Assembly (NCBI GenBank): GCA_964469555.1
Contig: CAYYAQ010000229.1
Span: 1 to 5,717 of the forward strand
DNA: 5,717 bases
Reading direction: 5' to 3'
Origin: CAYYAQ01 sp964469555
GTDB taxonomy: Bacteria > Planctomycetota > UBA1135 > UBA2386
Position numbers and translations under genes: made by a program. Positions 1-5,717 of the stretch are shown here, in pieces. Numbering within the stretch: position 1 is the stretch's first letter; each line of letters opens with the position of its first letter. The notes under the pieces are model-generated. The model saw nothing but the letters and a program-made list of their open reading frames with translations, was not told where the DNA came from and searched no databases.

Positions 1-1316
1 GTGGGCAGCAAGGCATCGGCATCTCGGCAGCGGGGATGTACGGCCAGCTGACAACCGGCAACGCCGTGCGGGTGAAGTCGCGCACGAGCAAGCGGGCTAT
101 CCCACACGAGTTCTCGATCCATCTCGACACGAAGAAGAACAAGCCGATCTGCACCGACAAGGCGTGCGATTGGGACGGCAAGTCACACGGCACGCGCGTC
201 GAGATCGACCTCGAAGGCGAGTTCCGGCGCGGGAAGCGCAGCGTCGAGGAGTTCCTCAAGCTCGTCGCCGTCGCCAACCCGCACGTGACGATGACCTTCA
301 CCGATCCGGACGGCAACGAGATCAAGTACGAGGCGGCGACGAAGGCGTTGCCGCGAGAAACCGACGAGATCAAGCCACACCCGCACGGCGTCGAGCTCGG
401 CATCCTGATCAAGATGCTGCAAGAGTCGTCCGAAAAGTGGTTGAAGCTCTGCCTTCAGCGCGACTTCAGCCGCGTCGGTCCGAAGGTCGCGGAGGGGATC
501 TGCAAGACCGCGAAGCTCAACGAGAAGTCCCCCCCCAAGCGCATCGCGAAGGACGAGGCCGCGGCGCTGAAGAGGGCGATCGACAAGACGAGGATCATGG
601 CGCCGGCGAGCACGTGCATCGCCCCGATCGGCGAAGACCTGATCATCAAGGGCCTGAAGAAAGAGGTCGACGCCGACTTCTACATCGCTTCCACGCGCTC
701 GCCGGTCGTCTACCGTGGGCACCCGTTCCTCGTCGAAGTCGGTATCGCCTACGGTCGCCCGGGGGATTCGATGGTCCTTCTCGACAGCGGCAAGATCGTC
801 GAGTCCGACGACAGGAAGAAGCGCAAGCGCAACGTCGCCGAGGAGTTGATGGGTCACGCCGACGAACCGGCGCGCATCACCCGCTACGCCAACCGCGTGC
901 CGCTGCTCTACCAGGGTTCCGCGTGCGCGATCACCAAGGCGATCACACAGACCGCGTGGAAAAACTACGGACTCTCGCAGCCCAAGGGCGCGGTGCCGGT
1001 CGGACCGATGGTCGTCATGGTGCACATCGCCTCGGTATGGGTTCCGTTCACCTCCGAGTCCAAGGAAGCGATCGCCAGCTACCCGGAGATCATCAAGGAG
1101 CTCAAGCTCGGCATGCAAGACTGCGGCCGCAAGCTCGGCACGTACATCCGCAAGCGCAAGAAGCTGGCGGGCGAACACAAGAAGCGTGAGTTCATCACGA
1201 CCTACATCCCCCACATCGGTGAAGCGCTGCGCGACATCCTGGAGCTCTCCGACAAACAGGTGAGCGTCACCGTGAAGAAACTGACCGAAGTCCTCGAGAA
1301 GAGCAGGAAGCTGTAA
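1..1316 (+). CDS. top6B: DNA topoisomerase VI subunit B (5'-partial)
   Basis: ATPase subunit of the type IIB topoisomerase, which with subunit A makes an A2B2 enzyme that passes one duplex through another in the cytoplasm or nucleoid. The frame is open from the window edge (first whole codon at 3), so the ATG at 36 is internal. Codons 3-26 read GQQGIGIS, the ATP-lid box of the GHKL (Bergerat) fold; the earlier Asn and Asp motifs lie outside the window. Next come HGTRVEI (186-206), a helix-2-turn-helix segment at about 440-605 (FSRVGPKVAEGI), and the transducer domain with RYANRVPLLYQ (882-914), the WKNYGL block, and PFTSESKEAI, whose Lys at 1062-1064 matches the ATP-sensing switch lysine. The protein ends soon after a charged helical tail, without an added C-terminal domain. 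The H2TH region argues for true topo VI over topo VIII or Mini-A. The stop overlaps the top6A start by one base, which implies coupled translation. Confidence 0.95.
   Translation, partial: GQQGIGISAAGMYGQLTTGNAVRVKSRTSKRAIPHEFSIHLDTKKNKPICTDKACDWDGKSHGTRVEIDLEGEFRRGKRSVEEFLKLVAVANPHVTMTFTDPDGNEIKYEAATKALPRETDEIKPHPHGVELGILIKMLQESSEKWLKLCLQRDFSRVGPKVAEGICKTAKLNEKSPPKRIAKDEAAALKRAIDKTRIMAPASTCIAPIGEDLIIKGLKKEVDADFYIASTRSPVVYRGHPFLVEVGIAYGRPGDSMVLLDSGKIVESDDRKKRKRNVAEELMGHADEPARITRYANRVPLLYQGSACAITKAITQTAWKNYGLSQPKGAVPVGPMVVMVHIASVWVPFTSESKEAIASYPEIIKELKLGMQDCGRKLGTYIRKRKKLAGEHKKREFITTYIPHIGEALRDILELSDKQVSVTVKKLTEVLEKSRKL
1305..1308 (+). promoter_or_regulatory. Ribosome binding site of top6A inside top6B
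   Basis: AGGA lies seven bases before the ATG at 1316, within the last codons of the B subunit. With the TAATG stop/start overlap it suggests that A is translated by ribosomes finishing B, which would keep the two subunits near equal amounts. The site fixes the A start at 1316. Confidence 0.55.
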
Positions 1317-2503
1317 TGGCCGCCAAGAAGAAGGCAACAAAGAAGAAGGCAGCGAAGAAGACGACGTCGCCCGGACGATCGGCCAAGAACCCGCTCACCA
1401 AGATGGACGGCGTGACGATGACGCAGATCGACAACTGCGCCAAACAGGTCTACACGAAGATCATCAAGCTGAGCAAACCGAACCTGAAGTTCCCCGTGCG
1501 CTCGCTCGCCAACGTGCGCTACGACCGTCGCGTCGGTCACTTCCAGCTCGGACGATCGCGCAAGGAACGCACGCTCACGGTCAACACCGTGAAGAGTTTC
1601 GCCCAGACCCTCAAGCTCATGGCGTTCTCGAAAGAGATGGTCCAGATCGATGACTTCGCCACGAAGCGAGAGGCGTACTACATCAGCAAGAACTGGGGCT
1701 CCGCCAAGTTCAGGGAGCAACCCGAGTCGGACACGTGCATGGACGACATCGAGGCGTTGTTCTCCCTCGAGGGGTTGAGCCGAGAGCACCTGCGCTTCTA
1801 TCCGGAGGACCACGGCGGCACCGTCGTCGGCCCGATGGTCGTCAGCGAGAAGGATGCGGAGACCGGCAAGACGATCAAGACCGACTGCGCGAGCGAAGGC
1901 AGCCTCAACTTCACGATTCCCCACTCCGTGGAGAACTTCAAGTTCGAGACGAAAGCGAAGTTCATCCTCGCGGTCGAGACGTCGGGCATGTTCAAGCGGC
2001 TTCACGCGAACAGGTTCTGGGAAGACTACAACTGCGTCCTCATATCGATGCAGGGCGTGCCGACCCGCGCGACGCGCCGCTTCATCCGCAAGCTGTCCGA
2101 CGAAAAGAAGCTACCGGTCTACGCCTTCGTCGATTGCGATCCCTACGGAATCTCCAACATCTACCGCACGCTGAAGGTCGGCTCAGGCAACGCTGCGCAC
2201 TTGAATCAGTTCTTCTGCGCTCCGAAGGCGAGCTTCCTCGGCGTCACGCCGCAGGACATCATCGACTTCGAGCTCGAAGACGCGACCCACCCGCTAAACG
2301 AGAAAGACATCAAGCGGGCGAAGGACGCGCTGAAGAACGACCCCTTCTTCCAGGCGCACAAGCCGTGGCAGAAGGCGATCCACCAGATGCTGAAGATGGG
2401 CGTCCGCGCCGAGCAACAGGCGTTGGCGAAGTGGGGACTCAACTTCGTGGTCGAGGAATACCTGCCACAGAAGCTGAAGAACACGTCGAAGTTCCTGCCG
2501 TAG
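1316..2503 (+). CDS. top6A: DNA topoisomerase VI subunit A (Spo11-like)
   Basis: DNA-cleaving subunit of topoisomerase VI, homologous to the meiotic Spo11 nuclease; 395 residues. Residues 2-26 form a Lys/Ala-rich tail. The winged-helix (5Y-CAP) domain follows, with TKREAYY at 116-122; Tyr122 aligns with the family's catalytic tyrosine (compare R-D-I-F-Y in Spo11) that bonds to the 5' DNA end. The Toprim domain has its metal-binding Glu221 in VETSGMF and Asp273/Asp275 in FVDCDPYG. From memory of the Methanocaldococcus jannaschii residues (Glu197, Asp249, Asp251), the Glu-to-Asp spacing of 52 is the same. The length is slightly above the usual 360-390, explained by the tail. The start is fixed by the preceding AGGA and the TAATG overlap with top6B. 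No disruption is seen, so the enzyme looks active. It converges with the esterase gene 20 bases downstream. Confidence 0.96.
   Translation: MAAKKKATKKKAAKKTTSPGRSAKNPLTKMDGVTMTQIDNCAKQVYTKIIKLSKPNLKFPVRSLANVRYDRRVGHFQLGRSRKERTLTVNTVKSFAQTLKLMAFSKEMVQIDDFATKREAYYISKNWGSAKFREQPESDTCMDDIEALFSLEGLSREHLRFYPEDHGGTVVGPMVVSEKDAETGKTIKTDCASEGSLNFTIPHSVENFKFETKAKFILAVETSGMFKRLHANRFWEDYNCVLISMQGVPTRATRRFIRKLSDEKKLPVYAFVDCDPYGISNIYRTLKVGSGNAAHLNQFFCAPKASFLGVTPQDIIDFELEDATHPLNEKDIKRAKDALKNDPFFQAHKPWQKAIHQMLKMGVRAEQQALAKWGLNFVVEEYLPQKLKNTSKFLP
1325..1360 (+). repeat. Lys/Ala codon repeat encoding the Top6A tail
   Basis: The 12-mer AAGAAGAAGGCA occurs at 1325-1336 and again at 1340-1351 (15-base period), with a partial third unit at 1355-1360. 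It encodes alternating Lys triplets and Ala near the Top6A start. The product resembles histone H1 or HU-type basic tails and probably binds DNA non-specifically. The unit is prone to slippage, so tail length may vary between relatives. Confidence 0.7.
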
Positions 2504-2509
2504 GATTCC

Positions 2510-2523
2510 GCCGCGCAAGCGGT
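2510..2523. terminator. Small hairpin between convergent genes
   Basis: CCGC at 2511-2514 and GCGG at 2519-2522 pair around a GCAA loop of the stable GNRA class (top strand), and G2510 can wobble-pair with U2523. The element fills most of the 20-base space between the top6A stop and the esterase stop. It has no T-run on either side, so it is not a classic intrinsic terminator. It could slow polymerase or protect 3' ends. The stem is short and may be chance in GC-rich DNA. Confidence 0.3.
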
Positions 2524-3696
2524 CTACTGGATCTCGAGCATCGCCTTGCCGAACGCCTCGCCAGCCTGGGCAAAGAACCACGGGCTGCCGTAGTAGTGGT
2601 AGGGGCGCTCGTTGCCGAACTGGCGCCACTTGTCCACGTCCTTGCTCCAACCGCCGGGACCGCGGTAGATCGCCTCGGCGTCCATGTCCCAGAAGAGGTC
2701 GGTCTTGACGGACCGCACCGTCTTCGGGAACTCCTTGGCCATCACCAACTGACCACGCTTGATGAGATCACGGTTGCTCAGCTTGCCGTCCTTCGCCGGC
2801 TTCGACTTCTGCATCCCGTCGAAGCCGATCTGACCGATGACGAACGGTAGCTTCGGCGCATCGAGATCGCGACGCACGTCGCGGATGAAGTTCGCCATGT
2901 ACTTGCCGTAGTTTGTCGCCCACTCGCGGTTGAACTGGTCGTTCCAACCCTGGAACCACACGAATCCGCGCAGCTCGTAGCCTTGCCCTTTGTACTTCGG
3001 GAAGCGCTTCTTCAACTCGCTGAGCGTCCCCTTCACTTCGCGGAGCATCTCGCGGTAGAAGTGACCGTAGGGCTTCTTGATGTCCGCCGCGGTGACCAGC
3101 GGTCGCGGCTTGCGATTCTTGTTGCGGGCGTTGTGCTTCTGGATCTGCGTGTTTTGCTGTTGGGCCATCGCCTCGAATTCAGCATCGCTCGGCAGATTCG
3201 AGGACGGCGAACGGAAGTCCCGACCGAGAGACTTGCCGCCCCACGCGGTCTTGATGATCAGGACCTGGGCATCGAAGTGGTCGCCCATCACATGGCCGAA
3301 GTTGTACTCCGGGCCAAAGCACTTCCTTGGCGCGGCGAAGCCGACGGTCAGATTGCCACGCTGGTCGAGGTAATTAACCCAGACGTCTTCCCGTACGCTC
3401 CAGTTGTAGACGGGTTGCTTCGGATTCTTCGCGATCGAAGCGTTGAGAATCTTGGCGAAGGACGCGAAGTCCTTCCCCTTGATGAAGTGTGCGTACCGGT
3501 CGCGGTACTTCGCCTGCGTGACCTGGTAGGCGATCGGTTCTGGGAAGCCCTTGCCCTCCATGTTCGACTGGCCGGCGAGGATATAGACCTGGACCTTTTT
3601 CCGTTCGTCCTGAGGTGAGGCGACGAGCGACGCGCACGTCAGCGCGAGGATAGTCGTGGAAATTAGGGCCACGCTGCGGCAGCGGGATCGATGCAT
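2524..3696 (-). CDS. Secreted SASA-family carbohydrate acetylesterase
   Basis: Predicted exported SGNH-type esterase of the sialate O-acetylesterase/acetylxylan-esterase (SASA) family, which removes acetyl groups from sugars or plant and algal polysaccharides; 390 residues. Residues 1-28 are a signal peptide: a basic start, a hydrophobic stretch around 9-25 and a likely cut near VAS-PQ. Block I is YILAGQSNMEGKG with nucleophile Ser44. Later come FGPEYNFGH (127-135), KTAWGGKSL (149-157), WFQGWND (247-253, where many relatives have QGE) and PYHYYGS near the end, whose His367 is the likely catalytic base. The substrate cannot be told from sequence. No Shine-Dalgarno site precedes the ATG at 3696 (the upstream stretch is pyrimidine-rich), but the signal peptide supports this start. 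The gene converges with top6A and shows no functional link to it. Confidence 0.92.
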   Translation of the reverse strand: MHRSRCRSVALISTTILALTCASLVASPQDERKKVQVYILAGQSNMEGKGFPEPIAYQVTQAKYRDRYAHFIKGKDFASFAKILNASIAKNPKQPVYNWSVREDVWVNYLDQRGNLTVGFAAPRKCFGPEYNFGHVMGDHFDAQVLIIKTAWGGKSLGRDFRSPSSNLPSDAEFEAMAQQQNTQIQKHNARNKNRKPRPLVTAADIKKPYGHFYREMLREVKGTLSELKKRFPKYKGQGYELRGFVWFQGWNDQFNREWATNYGKYMANFIRDVRRDLDAPKLPFVIGQIGFDGMQKSKPAKDGKLSNRDLIKRGQLVMAKEFPKTVRSVKTDLFWDMDAEAIYRGPGGWSKDVDKWRQFGNERPYHYYGSPWFFAQAGEAFGKAMLEIQ

Positions 3697-3740
3697 GGTG
3701 TTTGTGTGGGAGGAGGATGAGTAGGCCCAAGAGCGCCCGC

Positions 3741-3770
3741 ATCATAGCTATGCCCCGCCGTGCCTGGCCA
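3741..3770 (-). promoter_or_regulatory. Possible sigma70-type promoter of the esterase gene
   Basis: On the - strand, TGGCCA (3770-3765; four of six matches to TTGACA) is followed after 18 bases by TATGAT (3746-3741; five of six matches to TATAAT). Transcription would start near 3734 and leave a leader of about 38 bases before the ATG. Found by eye only; such matches arise by chance, and planctomycete promoters are poorly defined. Confidence 0.3.
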
Positions 3771-3795
3771 TGGCATTCGATCCCGCCAGCCTGCC

Positions 3796-3985
3796 TTACT
3801 TGCCGATCAGTCCCCAGCCTCCGTTGGTCGCGACGATCCCGATGGCATTCGCTGCCGCGTCGAGGAGGTAGCACTCGTTGTAGGAACTCAACCCGACCAG
3901 ACTCGCGATGTTGGGCATGGGCAAGCCCCACTTGAACAGATAGTTAGTGCCTCGGAGGTTGTCGTATGTCACTCCGAACTTGTTC
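3796..3985 (-). pseudogene. Relict C-terminal fragment of a secreted protein
   Basis: From an ATG at 3985 the - strand reads about 63 residues. They include LPMPNIASLVGLSSYNECYL and then LDAAANAIGIVATNGGWGLIG, ending in a TAA. This matches, from memory, a pattern ending many planctomycete extracellular proteins: (I/L)P..P.LvG...y.Q...lDp.aN..G...sNg....iG. No N-terminal part, signal peptide or catalytic domain precedes it. The open frame continues to 4137, but that part lies antisense to the PDZ gene and looks non-coding. The best reading is the surviving end of a decayed or truncated gene. It could instead be a small real gene or a chance reading. It lies upstream of, and in the same direction as, the esterase gene. 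Confidence 0.45.
3954..3958 (+). promoter_or_regulatory. Strong Shine-Dalgarno site of the PDZ gene
   Basis: A full GGAGG stands seven bases before the ATG at 3966. It decides the start of the PDZ-domain gene, since no other ATG or GTG in that frame lies between it and the hydrophobic segment. It also falls within the - strand fragment, where the same bases encode Asn-Leu-Arg-Gly. Confidence 0.6.
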
Positions 3986-4430
3986 ATCTGCGACAAAAGC
4001 CACCGCAAACCGCGACGTTGCGCCACCCGCCGAGTATGCTCCACGGAACCACCTGGACCACCGAGGAAGTCTACCAACGCGAACCCGATTACTGCTTCTG
4101 CTAGCAATCGCGACTTGCGGCTCCGCGATGACAGCACAGATCGAGACTTCGAAACAACAGACCGTCGAGCAGAAGAAGGCCACGGAATCCGTGGCGTGGG
4201 CCGGCGTAAAGACGCGGACTCCTTCCGAGGAGGAGCGCATTCAGTACGCGCTCAACCTCGAAGTGCGCTATCAGGGTCAACTGGTGACCGACGTCGTCGC
4301 GAAGAGTGCCGCAGCGAAAGTAGGCATCGAAGTTGGCGACATCATCTTGATGATGGGCGAGGTTCTCGAGACCTCGCGTCTCCCCGCGCGCGGCGGCGTC
4401 GATGCCTTCCTCGAACTCCTTGAGGGCTAG
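3966..4430 (+). CDS. Small exported PDZ-domain protein
   Basis: 154 residues. A hydrophobic stretch at 41-50 (RLLLLLAIAT) followed by CGSAMTAQ looks like a signal sequence, with possible cleavage after Ala57. It has an unusually long polar lead of about 40 residues. Cys51 is preceded by IAT, a poor lipobox. Residues 58-95 are charged and probably helical. Residues 96-154 resemble a PDZ domain: strand LNLEVRYQGQLVTDVV, then the carboxylate-loop and core region SAAAKVGIEVGDIILMMGEV, then helix VDAFLELLEG. The final PDZ strand is missing, because the stop comes right after the helix. PDZ domains bind C-terminal or internal peptides, often beside periplasmic proteases, but no protease is seen here. 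The stop lies seven bases before the likely GTG of the next gene, so the two are probably co-transcribed and may act together outside the membrane. The exact role is unknown. Confidence 0.7.
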   Translation: MSLRTCSSATKATANRDVAPPAEYAPRNHLDHRGSLPTRTRLLLLLAIATCGSAMTAQIETSKQQTVEQKKATESVAWAGVKTRTPSEEERIQYALNLEVRYQGQLVTDVVAKSAAAKVGIEVGDIILMMGEVLETSRLPARGGVDAFLELLEG

Positions 4431-4437
4431 TCCAGTC

Positions 4438-5717
4438 GTGTCGCAACCGAGACATCCCGGTGGTTCCATCCCGCGGCAAGTCGTGTTCGCGCTCGCCCTG
4501 CTGGCCATCGGGCTCGGCGCTGCGTGGTATCTCTTCACGAGCACGNNNNNNNNNNGGCAACACCCCTTCGCCCGGTCACCAGAAGATGCTCACTCTGCTG
4601 GAGCAGATTGCCGAGCACAACCGTGAAGAGAATCCTTGGATCGGCCAGGGCAACCTTCGCCGGGCGCGCGCCAAACTGAAAGCCCTTTCGCCACAAGCGG
4701 ACGACGCGACTCGCCTGAGACACATTATTCGCGTCGCCGAGTACGAAGGCAACTTCGGAAACCTCCGCGAGGCGATCGCGCAATGGGAAGCCGCCTATCG
4801 TATGGCGCCGCGCATGAAGGGCATCCTCAATGCGCGTCAGGCGAGCCGGATCACGTATCGACTGGGTCTGGCCCACATGCGATTCGGGGAAACCGCGAAC
4901 TGCTGCCTGAGAAACACACCGGACAGTTGCATCGCACCGATACGGGGCGGAGGGATTCACGTCGAGCCGGAGGGCTCCCAACAGGCCATCAAGTACTTCA
5001 CCGAGGTCCTTCAGAGCAGTGAAGAGAAACACTTCGATGCGCGCTGGCTGCTGAACATCGCCTACATGACTCTCGGCGAGTATCCGGACGGAGTTCCCGA
5101 GCCCTATCGAATCCCTCCCGAGGCGTTCGGAGTGGATGAGACTTTTCCGCGATTCAAGAACATCTCGTCGTTCCTCGGTCTGAACACGTTCAACCAGTTC
5201 GGAGGTTCCATCACCGACGATTTCGACAACGACGGCTACCTGGACATCCTCACGTCGACATGGGACCCGACCGGGCCAATGCACTTCTTTCGCAACCAAC
5301 ACAACGGAACGTTTGCGGATCGCACGAAGGATGCAGGCCTCGAGGGTCTTCTGGGCGGCATCAACATGGTGCAAGCCGACTATGACAACGACGGCGACCT
5401 GGATGTCTACGTCATTCGGGGCGCATGGTTGGCCGAGATCGGGCGACACCCGAACTCGCTTCTTCAGAACCGTGGCGACGGGACGTTCACCGACGTGACC
5501 TTCGATGCGGGACTGGGCCAGCAGCATCACCCCTCGCTGTCCGCGGCCTGGGCCGATTTCGACAACGATGGTCATATCGATCTGTTCGTCGGGAACGAGG
5601 ACTCGGAGTCGAACTCGTACAGGTCCGCGTGCCAGTTGTTCCACAACAAAGGCAATGGCACGTGTTCGGACATCGCAGAAAAGGCCGGGGTCCAGAACCT
5701 TCGACATGCCCAGGCGG
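4438..5717 (+). CDS. Membrane-anchored TPR/FG-GAP protein, CRTAC1/UnbV type (3'-partial, interrupted by N gap)
   Basis: The likely start is GTG at 4438, with a weak GAGGG 11 bases upstream; ATG at 4402 in the same frame would overlap the PDZ gene. Residues 1-14 are polar, followed by one membrane segment (VVFALALLAIGLGAAWYLF) that would anchor the rest outside. After the Ns the frame continues from 4556 to the window edge (387 codons, no stop). Two TPR-like helical stretches lie around 4700-4810 and 4975-5080. Between them is a Cys-bearing segment (Cys codons 4901, 4904 and 4928) and GGGIHVEPEGS. Then come three FG-GAP/VCBS blades with calcium-type DxDNDG loops: DDFDNDGYLD (5216-5245), ADYDNDGDLD (5375-5404) and ADFDNDGHID (5552-5581). 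These form part of an extracellular beta-propeller. The family often ends in an ASPIC/UnbV domain, which here would lie beyond the window. The ligand is unknown; the protein probably has a binding or adhesion role. Confidence 0.85.
4546..4555. other. Assembly gap (10 Ns)
   Basis: Ten unknown bases, probably a nominal scaffolding gap. The left flank ends on a codon boundary of the membrane-anchor frame (4543-4545), and the right flank begins on a codon boundary of the TPR frame (4556-4558). One intact gene therefore needs a true gap length divisible by three. The join between flanks is inferred, not seen. Confidence 0.95.

Noticed and set aside
247..253. Trp in place of Glu in the esterase WFQGWND block (residue numbers) as a sign of lost activity
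   Set aside because: From memory, WFQGWND is common in planctomycete SASA proteins, and the Ser and His residues are intact, so it is not evidence of inactivation.
164..1189. Arg-rich + strand frame inside top6B
   Set aside because: Low-complexity Arg/Asp/Gly sequence typical of a shifted frame over a high-GC gene.
183..1340. Long - strand open frame opposite top6B
   Set aside because: Composition follows the complement of strongly conserved topo VI codons; there are no recognisable domains. It is a GC-rich shadow.
1..2503. Topo VI pair as a defence system (Mini-A like) or topo VIII from a mobile element
   Set aside because: The B subunit has an H2TH region and both subunits are full length; no integrase, transposase, plasmid or defence genes are visible nearby.
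1735..2850. + strand frame running across the end of top6A into the esterase
   Set aside because: It spans two clearly real genes in the wrong frame and strand, and has no domain.
3696..3745. Upstream frame starting MMRALLGLLILLP, signal-like, before the esterase start
   Set aside because: It is out of frame with the esterase (49 bases apart), the esterase already has a good signal peptide, and the frame then becomes a shadow. It could be a leader peptide, but nothing supports it.
3744..3776. Short palindromes ATAGCTAT and GCCATGGC upstream of the esterase as operators
   Set aside because: Single 8-base palindromes of this kind are expected by chance, and there is no regulator gene beside them.
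4535..5707. Long - strand open frame opposite the FG-GAP gene
   Set aside because: The + strand frame has three DxDNDG blades and TPR-like helices; the - strand has no domain and crosses the N gap.

Overview
The window is GC-rich bacterial DNA, probably from a member of the Planctomycetota. Four things point that way: a SASA-type acetylesterase with a cleavable signal peptide, a large TPR/FG-GAP protein of the CRTAC1/UnbV type, a leftover C-terminal domain resembling those that end many planctomycete secreted proteins, and a Lys/Ala-rich protein tail. This is inferred from gene content, not from a marker gene. A run of ten Ns at 4546-4555 shows that this is a draft or metagenomic scaffold.

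The left part (1-2503, + strand) holds the two subunits of a type IIB DNA topoisomerase, topoisomerase VI, in the order top6B then top6A. The B gene enters from outside the window, already past its first ATPase motifs, and runs through the ATP lid, H2TH and transducer domains to a stop that shares one base with the A start codon. The A gene carries a Lys/Ala-rich tail, the catalytic-tyrosine domain and a complete Toprim domain. All key residues that can be seen are present, so the enzyme looks functional. Topo VI is typical of archaea and plants and only sporadic in bacteria, which makes this pair the most notable item here.

The middle part (2504-3985) holds a secreted SASA-family carbohydrate acetylesterase on the - strand. 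It converges on top6A across a 20-base gap that contains a small GNRA-loop hairpin. Upstream of the esterase, on the same strand, is a roughly 63-residue fragment resembling the C-terminal end of a planctomycete secreted protein, probably a relict.

The right part (3966-5717, + strand) holds a small exported PDZ-domain protein with a strong Shine-Dalgarno site but an odd N-terminal extension and a PDZ fold that stops early. It is followed at once by a membrane-anchored TPR/FG-GAP protein that crosses the N gap and runs off the right edge. The last two genes look like one transcription unit acting at or outside the membrane. Nothing visible links them, or the esterase, to topoisomerase VI. No RNA gene, CRISPR array, transposase or prophage feature was seen.
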